From assembly GCA_028705545.1 (NCBI GenBank), contig JAQWDG010000019.1:1-11394 (forward strand): 11,394 nt of DNA, in the 5' to 3' direction. Under the pieces are notes generated by a model, which was not told the DNA's origin, did no database searches, and was given only the letters and a program-made list of their open reading frames with translations. A program made the translations under genes and the position numbers. This document shows, piece after piece, positions 5,657-11,394 of this stretch. Numbering within the stretch: position 1 is the stretch's first letter; every line of letters begins with the position of its first letter. Origin of the DNA: Methanoregula sp. (GTDB lineage Archaea > Halobacteriota > Methanomicrobia > Methanomicrobiales > Methanospirillaceae).

Positions 5657-7766
5657 AGATCAACTGGATAATTCCCTGCTTTGGTTCCATGGCCTCGCCA
5701 TGCCGGAGCAGCATGTCGATTCCTTCGCGCACCTTGTCGCGCGGGAAGCCCTTGCCGGTCACCGACTCGATCACCTGCTCGATTGCTGCACGCCGGCCTT
5801 CGCCGCCGATATCGCGTATGGCGTCCTTGATGACGCGGACGAGATCGCGTTTTTCCTTGGAGATGCCGGTCGCCACCTTATCGATATCGAAGTTCCCGGT
5901 CTTCGCATCGTACGCAATCTGGCGCAGGCAGGCGTCTACGATGTGGATCACCCGTTCTGCATCGGAAGCCTCGATCTTGTCCGAGAGCCGGATCCGTGCG
6001 CTTGCCTCGGCAAGCCGGACGAGCGCTTCGAGCTGCCGGGCGGTCACCGGTACCGGCTTGTTTGGCTCGGCTATCCCCCTGAGCTTGAGGTAGTACCCGA
6101 CCAGGGCTTCCTTTGCCTCGGCAGAAAGCATCGGAAAACACGTGCGTTTTGAGTAGGCAACGTATTTCCGGAACAGGGACGGTTCAATGTCCGGCATGAC
6201 CGGCTTGAGCTGCTGGTCGATGTATTCCTGCGTGACCCCGGGAATGGGCGAGTGCTTGTGCTGGGCGATGAGTTCGCCTACCCCGTGGCTCTTGAGGATA
6301 TGTTCGGCAATGGCAAGGTCGCGTTTCTGCTCCGGCTGGTCGGTCATGATAAAGATCAGGTCGAACCGGGAGAGCAGCGAAGGGGGCATGTTGATCTGGT
6401 CGGAGATATCGCCGTACATGTCGAAGCGCCCGTACTTCGGGTTTGCCGCCCCGAGGAGCGCACAGCGGGACTTGAGGGTTGCCGTGATACCGGCCTTTGC
6501 AACGCTGATGGACTGCTGCTCCATTGCTTCGTGGAGGGCGGAGCGGTCCTCTTTTTGCATCTTGTCCATCTCATCGACCGCGGCAATCCCCATATCGGCA
6601 AGGACAAGCGCACCGGCTTCGAGCGTCCAGCGCCCTTCGCCGAATTCGTCCTTTACCGCGGTGGCCGTGAGACCGGCGGAAGTCGAGGACTGGCCGCTCG
6701 TGTAGATCGCACGCGGCGAGCACTTCACGATGTAGCGCAGCAGCTGGCTCTTTGCGATACCCGGGTCGCCGATCAAAAGCACATGGATATCCCCGCGGAG
6801 GTGGCTGCCGTCCGGCATCTCTTTTGCGATCCCGCCGAAGAGCTGGAGGGTGATCGCTTCCTTGACGTCCTCGTTCCCGTAGATGGTCGGGGCGATCGAA
6901 TGGGTGCACATCCGGTAGATCATCGGGTCGCAGGAGAGTTTTTTGATCGCCTCTTCCGCCTCATCGTCGATCTCGACCTCTTCGAACTCCTTTTCGGCGA
7001 TCTCGATCGAGTTGCACTCTAAAAAGATGTCGAAGACCGTGTGCTTCTCGCCCTTGACCACCCGCTGCATGGAGCGGAGGATGCCGTTGATCACGACCCG
7101 GTCGCCCGGGGAGACCCTGCCGGTGAGGTCGTCGGTCACATCGATATCGAGCGTCTGGGGCTGCTCGCCGCCGCGCAGGCCCTCGGGGGACTCCTGCACC
7201 CGGAGTTTCTGGGAATCGACAAACGTGGAGCGCTTCGGGATAAGCTCCAGTTTCTTAAACGTGCACCCGTCCGTTGCACAGCCGTCCGGCTCGATGAACT
7301 TGCCGTACTTCTGGGTCTTTTTGGTGAAGTGGCCGGCCGGGCACTTAAAGACCGCTTCCACGATCCGGGGCCGGACCTCTGTCGTCTTTCGCAGGATCCC
7401 TTCTACCGAGATAAACCGGTTGATGTCATCGGCCCGGATCTCCCGGATGGCAGTCTTTTTCGGGAGGTTGGTGAACCGGATGTTGATGCCCTTTGGTTCC
7501 TTGCCGTCCTTTGTGTGGACCAGCTGGTTATTCCTGAGTGCGTCCCAGACATCTTCGAGCACCTTTCCCGGGTTCTCTAAAAGTTCGTCGGCAAGCGCGA
7601 TGCCGGCCTTCCCGAACCGTTCTACCTGCCGGTAATCGATAAAGAGGGAGCGCTTGTGGGGGTAGAGGCGCGAGAGCTCGCCGAGCTCCTTCTTGTACCG
7701 GCTTTTGAGGAATTTTCCCCAGTCGTCGGCCCGGTCGCCTTCGTGCAGTTCGGGTGAGCGTTCCAT
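5655..7766 (-). CDS. mcm: Replicative DNA helicase MCM
   Basis: The 703-residue AAA+ protein is the archaeal replicative helicase, which forms a ring that unwinds DNA ahead of the fork. The N-terminal domain (about 1-270) holds a zinc site of the form CPAGH (142-146) plus CATDGC (163-168), that is Cys-x3-His and Cys-x4-Cys, and an OB-fold. The AAA+ core shows Walker A GDPGIAKSQ (333-341), Walker B/DE VDEMDKM (397-403), sensor-1 GAANPKYGRFD (439-449) and the Arg finger R467 in SLLSRFDL. A helical lid and a C-terminal winged-helix domain (about 630-703) follow. No intein interrupts the ATPase motifs, although inteins are common in archaeal MCMs. The ATG follows the rfcS stop by seven bases, with GGTGA overlapping that stop as the ribosome site. 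The rfcS-mcm order suggests joint expression of clamp loader and helicase. Confidence 0.99.
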   Translation of the reverse strand: MERSPELHEGDRADDWGKFLKSRYKKELGELSRLYPHKRSLFIDYRQVERFGKAGIALADELLENPGKVLEDVWDALRNNQLVHTKDGKEPKGINIRFTNLPKKTAIREIRADDINRFISVEGILRKTTEVRPRIVEAVFKCPAGHFTKKTQKYGKFIEPDGCATDGCTFKKLELIPKRSTFVDSQKLRVQESPEGLRGGEQPQTLDIDVTDDLTGRVSPGDRVVINGILRSMQRVVKGEKHTVFDIFLECNSIEIAEKEFEEVEIDDEAEEAIKKLSCDPMIYRMCTHSIAPTIYGNEDVKEAITLQLFGGIAKEMPDGSHLRGDIHVLLIGDPGIAKSQLLRYIVKCSPRAIYTSGQSSTSAGLTATAVKDEFGEGRWTLEAGALVLADMGIAAVDEMDKMQKEDRSALHEAMEQQSISVAKAGITATLKSRCALLGAANPKYGRFDMYGDISDQINMPPSLLSRFDLIFIMTDQPEQKRDLAIAEHILKSHGVGELIAQHKHSPIPGVTQEYIDQQLKPVMPDIEPSLFRKYVAYSKRTCFPMLSAEAKEALVGYYLKLRGIAEPNKPVPVTARQLEALVRLAEASARIRLSDKIEASDAERVIHIVDACLRQIAYDAKTGNFDIDKVATGISKEKRDLVRVIKDAIRDIGGEGRRAAIEQVIESVTGKGFPRDKVREGIDMLLRHGEAMEPKQGIIQLI

Positions 7767-7773
7767 TACCTTT

Positions 7774-8742
7774 TCACCGTTTACCCGCGCTTGCGAGCAC
7801 GAACCGGGCGATCAGCGCTTCCATCTGGATGTCGCTTCCCGCCCCTTCGGAAAGCCGGAAGTCCGTCTCGCCGAGCGCATCGATCAGCTGCACTTTTAAG
7901 GCCCGGTCCATCTCCATTTTCGTGAGCGCCCGGTAGCACTGGTTGATAAGCTCGTTTGGCGCAATTCCCCGCTCGTGGAGGAGCTGGGAGAGCAGGGACT
8001 CCGCCCCCTCGAAATCACCGGCAAGCGAGACCCGGAGGAGTTCTTTTATCTCCTCGGGCCGTGCGTTACTGGTGATCGCATAGACCATCGGCGCCTCGAT
8101 CTTCGTGCTGATGATCGCCGCGCCCTGGAGGGCGTTTATCGCCTTGCGCATGTCGCCCTGCGCGATGTACACCATCGCGTCCATTGCTTCGGGAGTGACC
8201 GTGAGGCCCTCCTTTGCCGCAATCCGGCCGATTTCCGTTTTTACCGCTTCTGCGGCAAGCGGACGGAACCGGTAGATCGCGCACCGGCTCTGGATCGGGT
8301 CGATGATCTTCGAAGAGTAATTGCACGAGAGGATGAACCGGCAGGTCTTCGCGTAACTCTCCATTGTCCTCCTTAACGCTGCCTGCGCATCGGTCGTGAG
8401 CGCATCGGCTTCGTCCAGAAAGAGGATCTTGAAATCTGCGTCTTCGGCAGGGCGGGTGCGGGCGAATTCCTTTATCTGGTTCCTGACCACGTCGATCCCG
8501 CGTTCGTCGGAAGCGTTGAGCTCCCGAAAGTTCATCTGCCACGATTCGCCAAAAAATTCCCGCGCAAGCGTGACCGCAGCCGTGGTCTTTCCCACACCGG
8601 CACTTCCCGTGAAGAGGAGGTGGGGGAGGTTGCCGGACTTCACGTACGACGAGAGCCGTTCGACAATCTCGTCCTGGCCGACGATATCCGCCAGTCTTGC
8701 CGGCCGGTATTTCTCAATCCAGATGGTGTGGGTCTCGTCCAT
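7774..8742 (-). CDS. rfcS: Replication factor C small subunit (clamp loader)
   Basis: The 322-residue AAA+ protein is the small subunit of archaeal RFC, which loads the PCNA ring onto primed DNA using ATP. It opens with WIEKYRPARLADIVGQDE (8-25), then shows Walker A GSAGVGKT (46-53), ASDERGID (77-84), Walker B FLDEADAL (108-115), sensor-1 SCNYSSKI (139-146), the family SRC motif (152-154) that acts in trans on the neighbouring subunit's ATP, and sensor-2 GDMRKAIN (196-203). A helical C-terminal collar (about 235-322) follows. The length is normal for the family and no intein is present. The ATG at 8742 is preceded by GGGAG at 8753-8757, about ten bases away. It is the first gene of the minus-strand block and is transcribed away from the divergent intergenic region. 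Confidence 0.98.
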   Translation of the reverse strand: MDETHTIWIEKYRPARLADIVGQDEIVERLSSYVKSGNLPHLLFTGSAGVGKTTAAVTLAREFFGESWQMNFRELNASDERGIDVVRNQIKEFARTRPAEDADFKILFLDEADALTTDAQAALRRTMESYAKTCRFILSCNYSSKIIDPIQSRCAIYRFRPLAAEAVKTEIGRIAAKEGLTVTPEAMDAMVYIAQGDMRKAINALQGAAIISTKIEAPMVYAITSNARPEEIKELLRVSLAGDFEGAESLLSQLLHERGIAPNELINQCYRALTKMEMDRALKVQLIDALGETDFRLSEGAGSDIQMEALIARFVLASAGKR

Positions 8743-8777
8743 GCTTTTGTCGCTCCCGGGTATCGAGTACTGATCCG

Positions 8778-8885
8778 GTTATGCATTAGAAACTATTGTT
8801 TTTTTGTCTTTTATCCGGACCCGCCGGGTGCATAACGAAGAAAATTACAGGTATCACGGGAACGTCATAACGTTTATCATAAGCG
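8778..8885. repeat. Repeated CATAA(C)G elements, including an 8-base inverted repeat
   Basis: GTTATGCA at 8778-8785 and TGCATAAC at 8829-8836 are exact inverse complements. CATAACG occurs at 8831-8837 and 8866-8872 in the same direction, and CATAAGCG follows at 8878-8885. ACGTCATAACGT at 8862-8873 is itself a 10-of-12 palindrome. The copies cluster within about 110 bases between divergent genes, which is the arrangement expected of half-sites for a DNA-binding regulator. No binding protein can be named. Confidence 0.45.
8873..8880 (+). promoter_or_regulatory. Possible TATA box for the DUF3821 gene
   Basis: TTTATCAT is centred about 28 bases before the ATG at 8905, which would give a leaderless or nearly leaderless transcript. 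The absence of any Shine-Dalgarno sequence before the ATG agrees with this. TTTTTAAAAA at 8886-8895 is an alternative AT-rich element but lies too close to the ATG to place a start upstream of it. Two of the CATAA elements overlap or flank this site, so a bound protein could block transcription. Confidence 0.35.
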
Positions 8886-8904
8886 TTTTTAAAAAGTATT
8901 CTCC

Positions 8905-9927
8905 ATGAAACTAAACCGGCTGGTTCCCGTCCTCATTCTCCTGTTTGTGGTTATCGCAGGTCTCCCGGTCTCGGCAAGCCTTTCGAAGGTCGCCGCCGGG
9001 GCGCCGGTCTTTATCGGCGAACGTAATATCGACATCTCGTCCGGGATGAACAGTCATACCGTGATTGCCTGGTGGCCGCAGGGGTCTGACCGGAGCGGGG
9101 AGCCCGCAAAAACCGTGGACGTGGGAACGAGCGCAACGTCGTTTACCATCGACCCTGCCGTTTTTGGCGGCTATACCGGCACCTGGTACACCCATGACAT
9201 AAAACCGGATATCCCGGTCTTTGTCCTGTACGAGCCCCGGTACAATCTCTCGGTCTGGGATGTCGACACCGATAAGGATATCACGGGCCAGTCGGTCCCG
9301 ATGTCGGCAAACATCACCTACCGGATCGATACGAACCTGTACATGGCGCTGGACTATGCAAAGCGTCCCGATTATAACCCCTCTGACGGGTTTTACACGG
9401 TGAAACTTACGTCACCTTCCGGAACCAGCATTCCCCAGATCTATACCGGTGACATCGGCGCATCGACCACCCAGATCCTCAAGTTCGACAGCGCACCGTT
9501 CATCAAGAGTTCCCCCTATACCTGGGCAAACGGGCCGGCATGGGACCGGAATGCAAAGAGTACCGATGGGACTGCGGTCTATTCTACGGGAACGTACACC
9601 TTTACCGCAACGCAGGATCTCAACCACATGAGCGAGAGTTACACCGGGACCGATGCGATCGGTACGGTCACGAGCGGAGACCGGAAGGTCACGTTCATTG
9701 CCGATGCCTTTACCACTTCCCCGACGATCATTCCTTCGCTGACGGCACCGAAAGAAACAGCCACGACCATAACAACCGCGACTGCAACACAGCAGCAGAC
9801 GGTCACAAAACAGGTTACCGCAACCACCGTCCCGGTGAAAACCACCTTTACGCCGCTGCCGGCGTGGATTACCGTTGCAGGCCTCGGGATCGCAGCCGTC
9901 GCACTGCTGGTGAGACGGAAGTATTAA
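8905..9927 (+). CDS. DUF3821-type secreted surface protein with C-terminal membrane anchor
   Basis: The 340-residue protein begins with a Sec signal peptide (basic MKLNR, hydrophobic core 7-20, likely cleavage after VSA near 24). The next segment, with APVFIGERNIDI at 33-44, resembles the DUF3821 domain that I associate with Methanomicrobiales. A beta-rich domain extends to about 270. A Thr-rich, low-complexity stalk (about 270-316) follows, then PLPAW and a single membrane segment (about 317-336) ending in RRKY. This plan of signal, ectodomain, glycosylatable stalk, helix and basic tail is typical of archaeal cell-surface proteins. Sequons occur at Asn114 (NLS) and Asn136 (NIT). Function is unknown; an envelope or adhesion role is inference. 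No ribosome binding site is visible, so a leaderless transcript is likely. Confidence 0.85.
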   Translation: MKLNRLVPVLILLFVVIAGLPVSASLSKVAAGAPVFIGERNIDISSGMNSHTVIAWWPQGSDRSGEPAKTVDVGTSATSFTIDPAVFGGYTGTWYTHDIKPDIPVFVLYEPRYNLSVWDVDTDKDITGQSVPMSANITYRIDTNLYMALDYAKRPDYNPSDGFYTVKLTSPSGTSIPQIYTGDIGASTTQILKFDSAPFIKSSPYTWANGPAWDRNAKSTDGTAVYSTGTYTFTATQDLNHMSESYTGTDAIGTVTSGDRKVTFIADAFTTSPTIIPSLTAPKETATTITTATATQQQTVTKQVTATTVPVKTTFTPLPAWITVAGLGIAAVALLVRRKY

Positions 9928-9941
9928 TCCCCTAATCCTCC

Positions 9942-9947
9942 TTTTTT
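9942..9947 (+). terminator. Possible oligo-T terminator between the two surface-protein genes
   Basis: A pyrimidine-rich stretch ending in T6 lies 15 bases after the DUF3821 stop. It could end that transcript, but only 27 bases separate the genes and no clear promoter follows, so partial read-through into the TPR gene is likely. Confidence 0.35.
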
Positions 9948-9954
9948 ACTAGAG

Positions 9955-10464
9955 ATGAGTGAAAAGTCGGGCAGGAGCCGGGACGCTGACCGGAAAAAGA
10001 CAACGATCCCAAGGAAAACGCTGATCATAATCGGCATTGTTATCGTTATTGCGATCGCTGCGGTTACAGGATACGTACTCTTAACAAACGGGACAACCAC
10101 ACAGGGTTCTTCGGATCCCTTCATGAAAGCCGGTGCACTGTACACGCAGAGCGTTGACCTTGCAAACGCCGGAAAATACCAGGAAGCCCTTGACAAGGCC
10201 GATGCGGCGCTCGCAGAAAATGTCAGTTCCCTTATTCCCCTGATCCAGTCGAACCGTGCCGGGATTCTCGTGATGCTGGGCCGTAATAATGAGGCGATCT
10301 CTGCCGCAGATGTAGCGATCAGCGCACAGGGAAACCTGACCGGGCTGCGCTCGGTCGCCTGGTACAATAAGGCAAACGCCCTCTCCAATCTTGGCAGGAA
10401 CGCCGAGGCCGATGCAGCATACGCCAATGCAAGCGCACTTAACCAGTCATTAAAACACCCGTAA
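9955..10464 (+). CDS. Membrane-anchored TPR-repeat protein, extracytoplasmic
   Basis: The 169-residue protein has a highly charged cytoplasmic start (1-21), one strongly hydrophobic membrane segment (about 22-44) and a helical domain made of about three tetratricopeptide-like repeats (roughly 57-90, 92-125 and 133-166). Typical TPR features are visible in AGKYQEALDKADAAL (72-86), LGRNNEAISAADVAI (108-122) and LGRNAEADAAYANAS (146-160). The positive-inside rule places the repeats outside the cell. NxS/T sequons at 45, 89, 127, 158 and 163 agree with a glycosylated exterior domain. TPRs bind proteins, so it may hold a partner at the envelope; no partner is known. The start has only a weak AGAG upstream. 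It lies 27 bases after the DUF3821 gene in the same direction, which suggests a shared surface function. Confidence 0.85.
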   Translation: MSEKSGRSRDADRKKTTIPRKTLIIIGIVIVIAIAAVTGYVLLTNGTTTQGSSDPFMKAGALYTQSVDLANAGKYQEALDKADAALAENVSSLIPLIQSNRAGILVMLGRNNEAISAADVAISAQGNLTGLRSVAWYNKANALSNLGRNAEADAAYANASALNQSLKHP

Positions 10465-10471
10465 TTTTTTT
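10465..10471 (+). terminator. Oligo-T terminator after the TPR gene
   Basis: T7 directly follows the TAA of the TPR gene, matching the usual archaeal T-run terminator. The 77 bases up to the next ATG then leave room for a new promoter: CTATACC near 10499 is a weak TATA candidate, and no Shine-Dalgarno sequence is seen. Confidence 0.6.
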
Positions 10472-10541
10472 GTTGCAGTGTGACGGGATTATCACTGCCT
10501 ATACCTTGAATACCTCTCTTCTGCAAATATTGATCACAATC

Positions 10542-11309
10542 ATGGAAGGTGCAGCGCGGGTATTTGCCGGCGATTTTTCCCAGTCGACACTCTCTGTTCC
10601 GGACGAGAACGGGAACCTGTCATGGGTCGTGACCCCGGGCGGGGCCTGGTGCCGGCTCGTGTACCTCTGCGGGGCGCTCACCGAAGTCACCGAATCGGCC
10701 GATGTGCTGTACTGCCGTCTTGCCGATCCCACCGGGGCATTTACGCTGGTCTCCGGCGGGAGAAATGCGCTACTCGCCGAACAGATCCGGGCGCTCCCGG
10801 TCCCCTCCTTTATTGCGGTCACGGGAACCGCCCACCTCATAAAAAGGAACGGCGGGTGTGACACCGTTGTCAGGCCGGAACATATCGCAGCCTCCGACCG
10901 GGCCGGGCGGGACCGCTGGATTGTAACAACGGCCGACATGACGATCTCGCGCCTCGGCCTGCTGCTCGATGCAATCGAAGGGAACAAGGCTGACGGGCGG
11001 GACGGGACGGTTGTCCGCCACTATTCGCTCACCAAAGAGCGCATCCGGGAGATGGCAGAAATTGTGGGGGGTGCCCTTGCCGGAGTCCGCACTGCGCCGC
11101 CGGCACAGGAAGCCCCTGCCGATATCACCGGGATCGTTATGGAGATCGTAAAGGAAAAAAGCGGGCCGCGGGGCGTGTCTGTCGACGATGTCGTTGCAGA
11201 AGCGGGGACACAAGGCTGCTCGCAGGACGCCGTGATCGCCGCGATCCGTACGCTTATCGAAAACGACGACTGTTACCAGCCCCAGAAAGGGTACGTAAAA
11301 CCATTATGA
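10542..11309 (+). CDS. RPA-associated protein (RPAP, COG3390-like OB-fold protein)
   Basis: The 255-residue protein resembles the archaeal RPA-associated protein family. It starts with ARVFAGDF (5-12), has an OB-fold-like region from about 30 to 115 containing GAWCRLVYLCGALTEV (34-49) and RLADPTGAFTLVSGG (59-73), a middle helical region, a Pro/Ala linker near 185-193, and a C-terminal winged-helix-like domain (about 195-255). In haloarchaea such proteins are encoded beside an RPA and work with it in binding single-stranded DNA for replication and repair. No zinc-finger RPA gene is beside this one in the window. I chose the ATG at 10542 because the conserved start begins there; an in-frame TTG at 10470 would add 24 unconserved-looking residues and start inside the terminator. 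It overlaps the phosphoesterase gene by ATGA. Confidence 0.88.
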   Translation: MEGAARVFAGDFSQSTLSVPDENGNLSWVVTPGGAWCRLVYLCGALTEVTESADVLYCRLADPTGAFTLVSGGRNALLAEQIRALPVPSFIAVTGTAHLIKRNGGCDTVVRPEHIAASDRAGRDRWIVTTADMTISRLGLLLDAIEGNKADGRDGTVVRHYSLTKERIREMAEIVGGALAGVRTAPPAQEAPADITGIVMEIVKEKSGPRGVSVDDVVAEAGTQGCSQDAVIAAIRTLIENDDCYQPQKGYVKPL

Positions 11310-11394
11310 GAATGGAGTTTGTAAAGGACGGCCCGGCGCTCGTGATCGAAAACGACGAGCGCCTGCTCGTGGTCGCCGACCTCCACTTCGGGAT
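11306..11394 (+). CDS. Calcineurin-like metallophosphoesterase (COG1407/Rpe-like), 5' end only
   Basis: Twenty-nine codons and two bases are present; the gene runs off the window. The start shows LLVVADLHFG at residues 20-29, the first metal-binding block (D-x-H) of calcineurin-type phosphoesterases in its archaeal COG1407 form. The ATG overlaps the TGA of the RPA-associated protein gene by four bases. In Haloferax and related archaea an RPA-associated phosphoesterase (Rpe) is co-transcribed with RPA and RPAP genes, and this pairing matches. Its substrate is not established to my knowledge. Metal site completeness beyond the first block cannot be judged from this fragment. Confidence 0.86.
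   Translation, partial: MRMEFVKDGPALVIENDERLLVVADLHFG

Larger units (their letters stand above)
8743..8904. promoter_or_regulatory. Divergent intergenic promoter region between rfcS and the DUF3821 gene
   Basis: These 162 bases separate two genes transcribed outward, so promoters for both must lie here or nearby. The stretch is AT-rich compared with the genes, contains T7 at 8799-8805 (an A-tract on the rfcS coding strand), and holds several CATAA-type elements. On the rfcS side TTTCTAATGCATA (about 8782-8794, minus strand) is a weak TATA candidate that would leave a leader of about 20 bases containing the GGGAG site. I see no ORF or RNA gene here. Confidence 0.7.

Noticed and set aside
6252..7022. 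A 256-codon open frame on the plus strand inside mcm.
   Set aside because: It is opposite the MCM ATPase core and shows no domain of its own.
7774..8742. A possible intein or insertion in rfcS or mcm.
   Set aside because: Both proteins have normal family length and uninterrupted Walker A, Walker B and sensor motifs.
8799..8805. T7 on the plus strand between rfcS and the DUF3821 gene as a terminator.
   Set aside because: No plus-strand gene ends upstream of it, so it is better read as part of the AT-rich divergent promoter region.
9924..10526. A 200-codon minus-strand open frame opposite the TPR gene.
   Set aside because: Its strand would need a promoter in the RPAP leader, and the TPR and membrane pattern on the plus strand is convincing.
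10470..10541. A TTG start giving RPAP 24 more residues.
   Set aside because: The start would lie in the T-run terminator of the TPR gene and the extra residues do not resemble the family.
11256..11358. A 14-base direct repeat, ATCGAAAACGACGA, at 11256-11269 and 11345-11358.
   Set aside because: Both copies encode Ile-Glu-Asn-Asp-Asp/Glu in frame in two adjacent genes; shared codon use explains it.

Overview
The window looks like chromosome from a methanogenic archaeon, most likely order Methanomicrobiales. The evidence is an archaeal replication set (MCM helicase, small clamp-loader subunit RfcS, an RPA-associated protein), the archaeal-only CoA route (pantoate kinase and phosphopantothenate synthetase), the methanopterin enzyme MptD, the wyosine enzyme Taw2, the ribosome export/maturation homologue NMD3, and a DUF3821-type surface protein, a family I associate with Methanomicrobiales. 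Base composition is GC-rich in genes and AT-rich in the few gaps. I see no rRNA, tRNA, CRISPR array, insertion sequence or prophage gene.

Left and centre (1-8742, all minus strand; transcription runs from high to low coordinates). The order is rfcS, mcm, mptD, TatD-like hydrolase, then a short gap with a T-rich terminator and a possible new promoter, then DUF424, nmd3, taw2, coaBC, pantoate kinase and the first 27 codons of phosphopantothenate synthetase. Genes are packed tightly: five junctions are four-base ATGA overlaps (mptD/TatD, DUF424/nmd3, taw2/coaBC, pantoate kinase/phosphopantothenate synthetase, and on the other strand RPA-associated protein/phosphoesterase). This suggests two polycistronic units: replication plus pterin (rfcS-mcm-mptD-tatD), and translation plus CoA (DUF424-nmd3-taw2-coaBC-pok-pps).

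Divergent region (8743-8904). An AT-rich intergenic stretch separates rfcS from the plus-strand genes. It carries several copies of a CATAA(C)G-like element, including an 8-base inverted repeat.

Right (8905-11394, plus strand). A secreted, membrane-anchored DUF3821 protein is followed by a membrane-anchored TPR protein with an outside-facing repeat domain. A T7 terminator follows, then an RPA-associated OB-fold protein overlapping the start of a calcineurin-like phosphoesterase that runs off the window. The last two genes match the conserved rpap-rpe pairing known from haloarchaea, so replication and repair genes flank two surface-protein genes.

Most of the window is conserved housekeeping DNA and I see no clear undescribed system. 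The best leads are the translational coupling of a metal-dependent hydrolase to MptD (a candidate for the unassigned phosphatase step of methanopterin synthesis), the DUF424-NMD3 coupling, and the repeat elements in the divergent promoter region.
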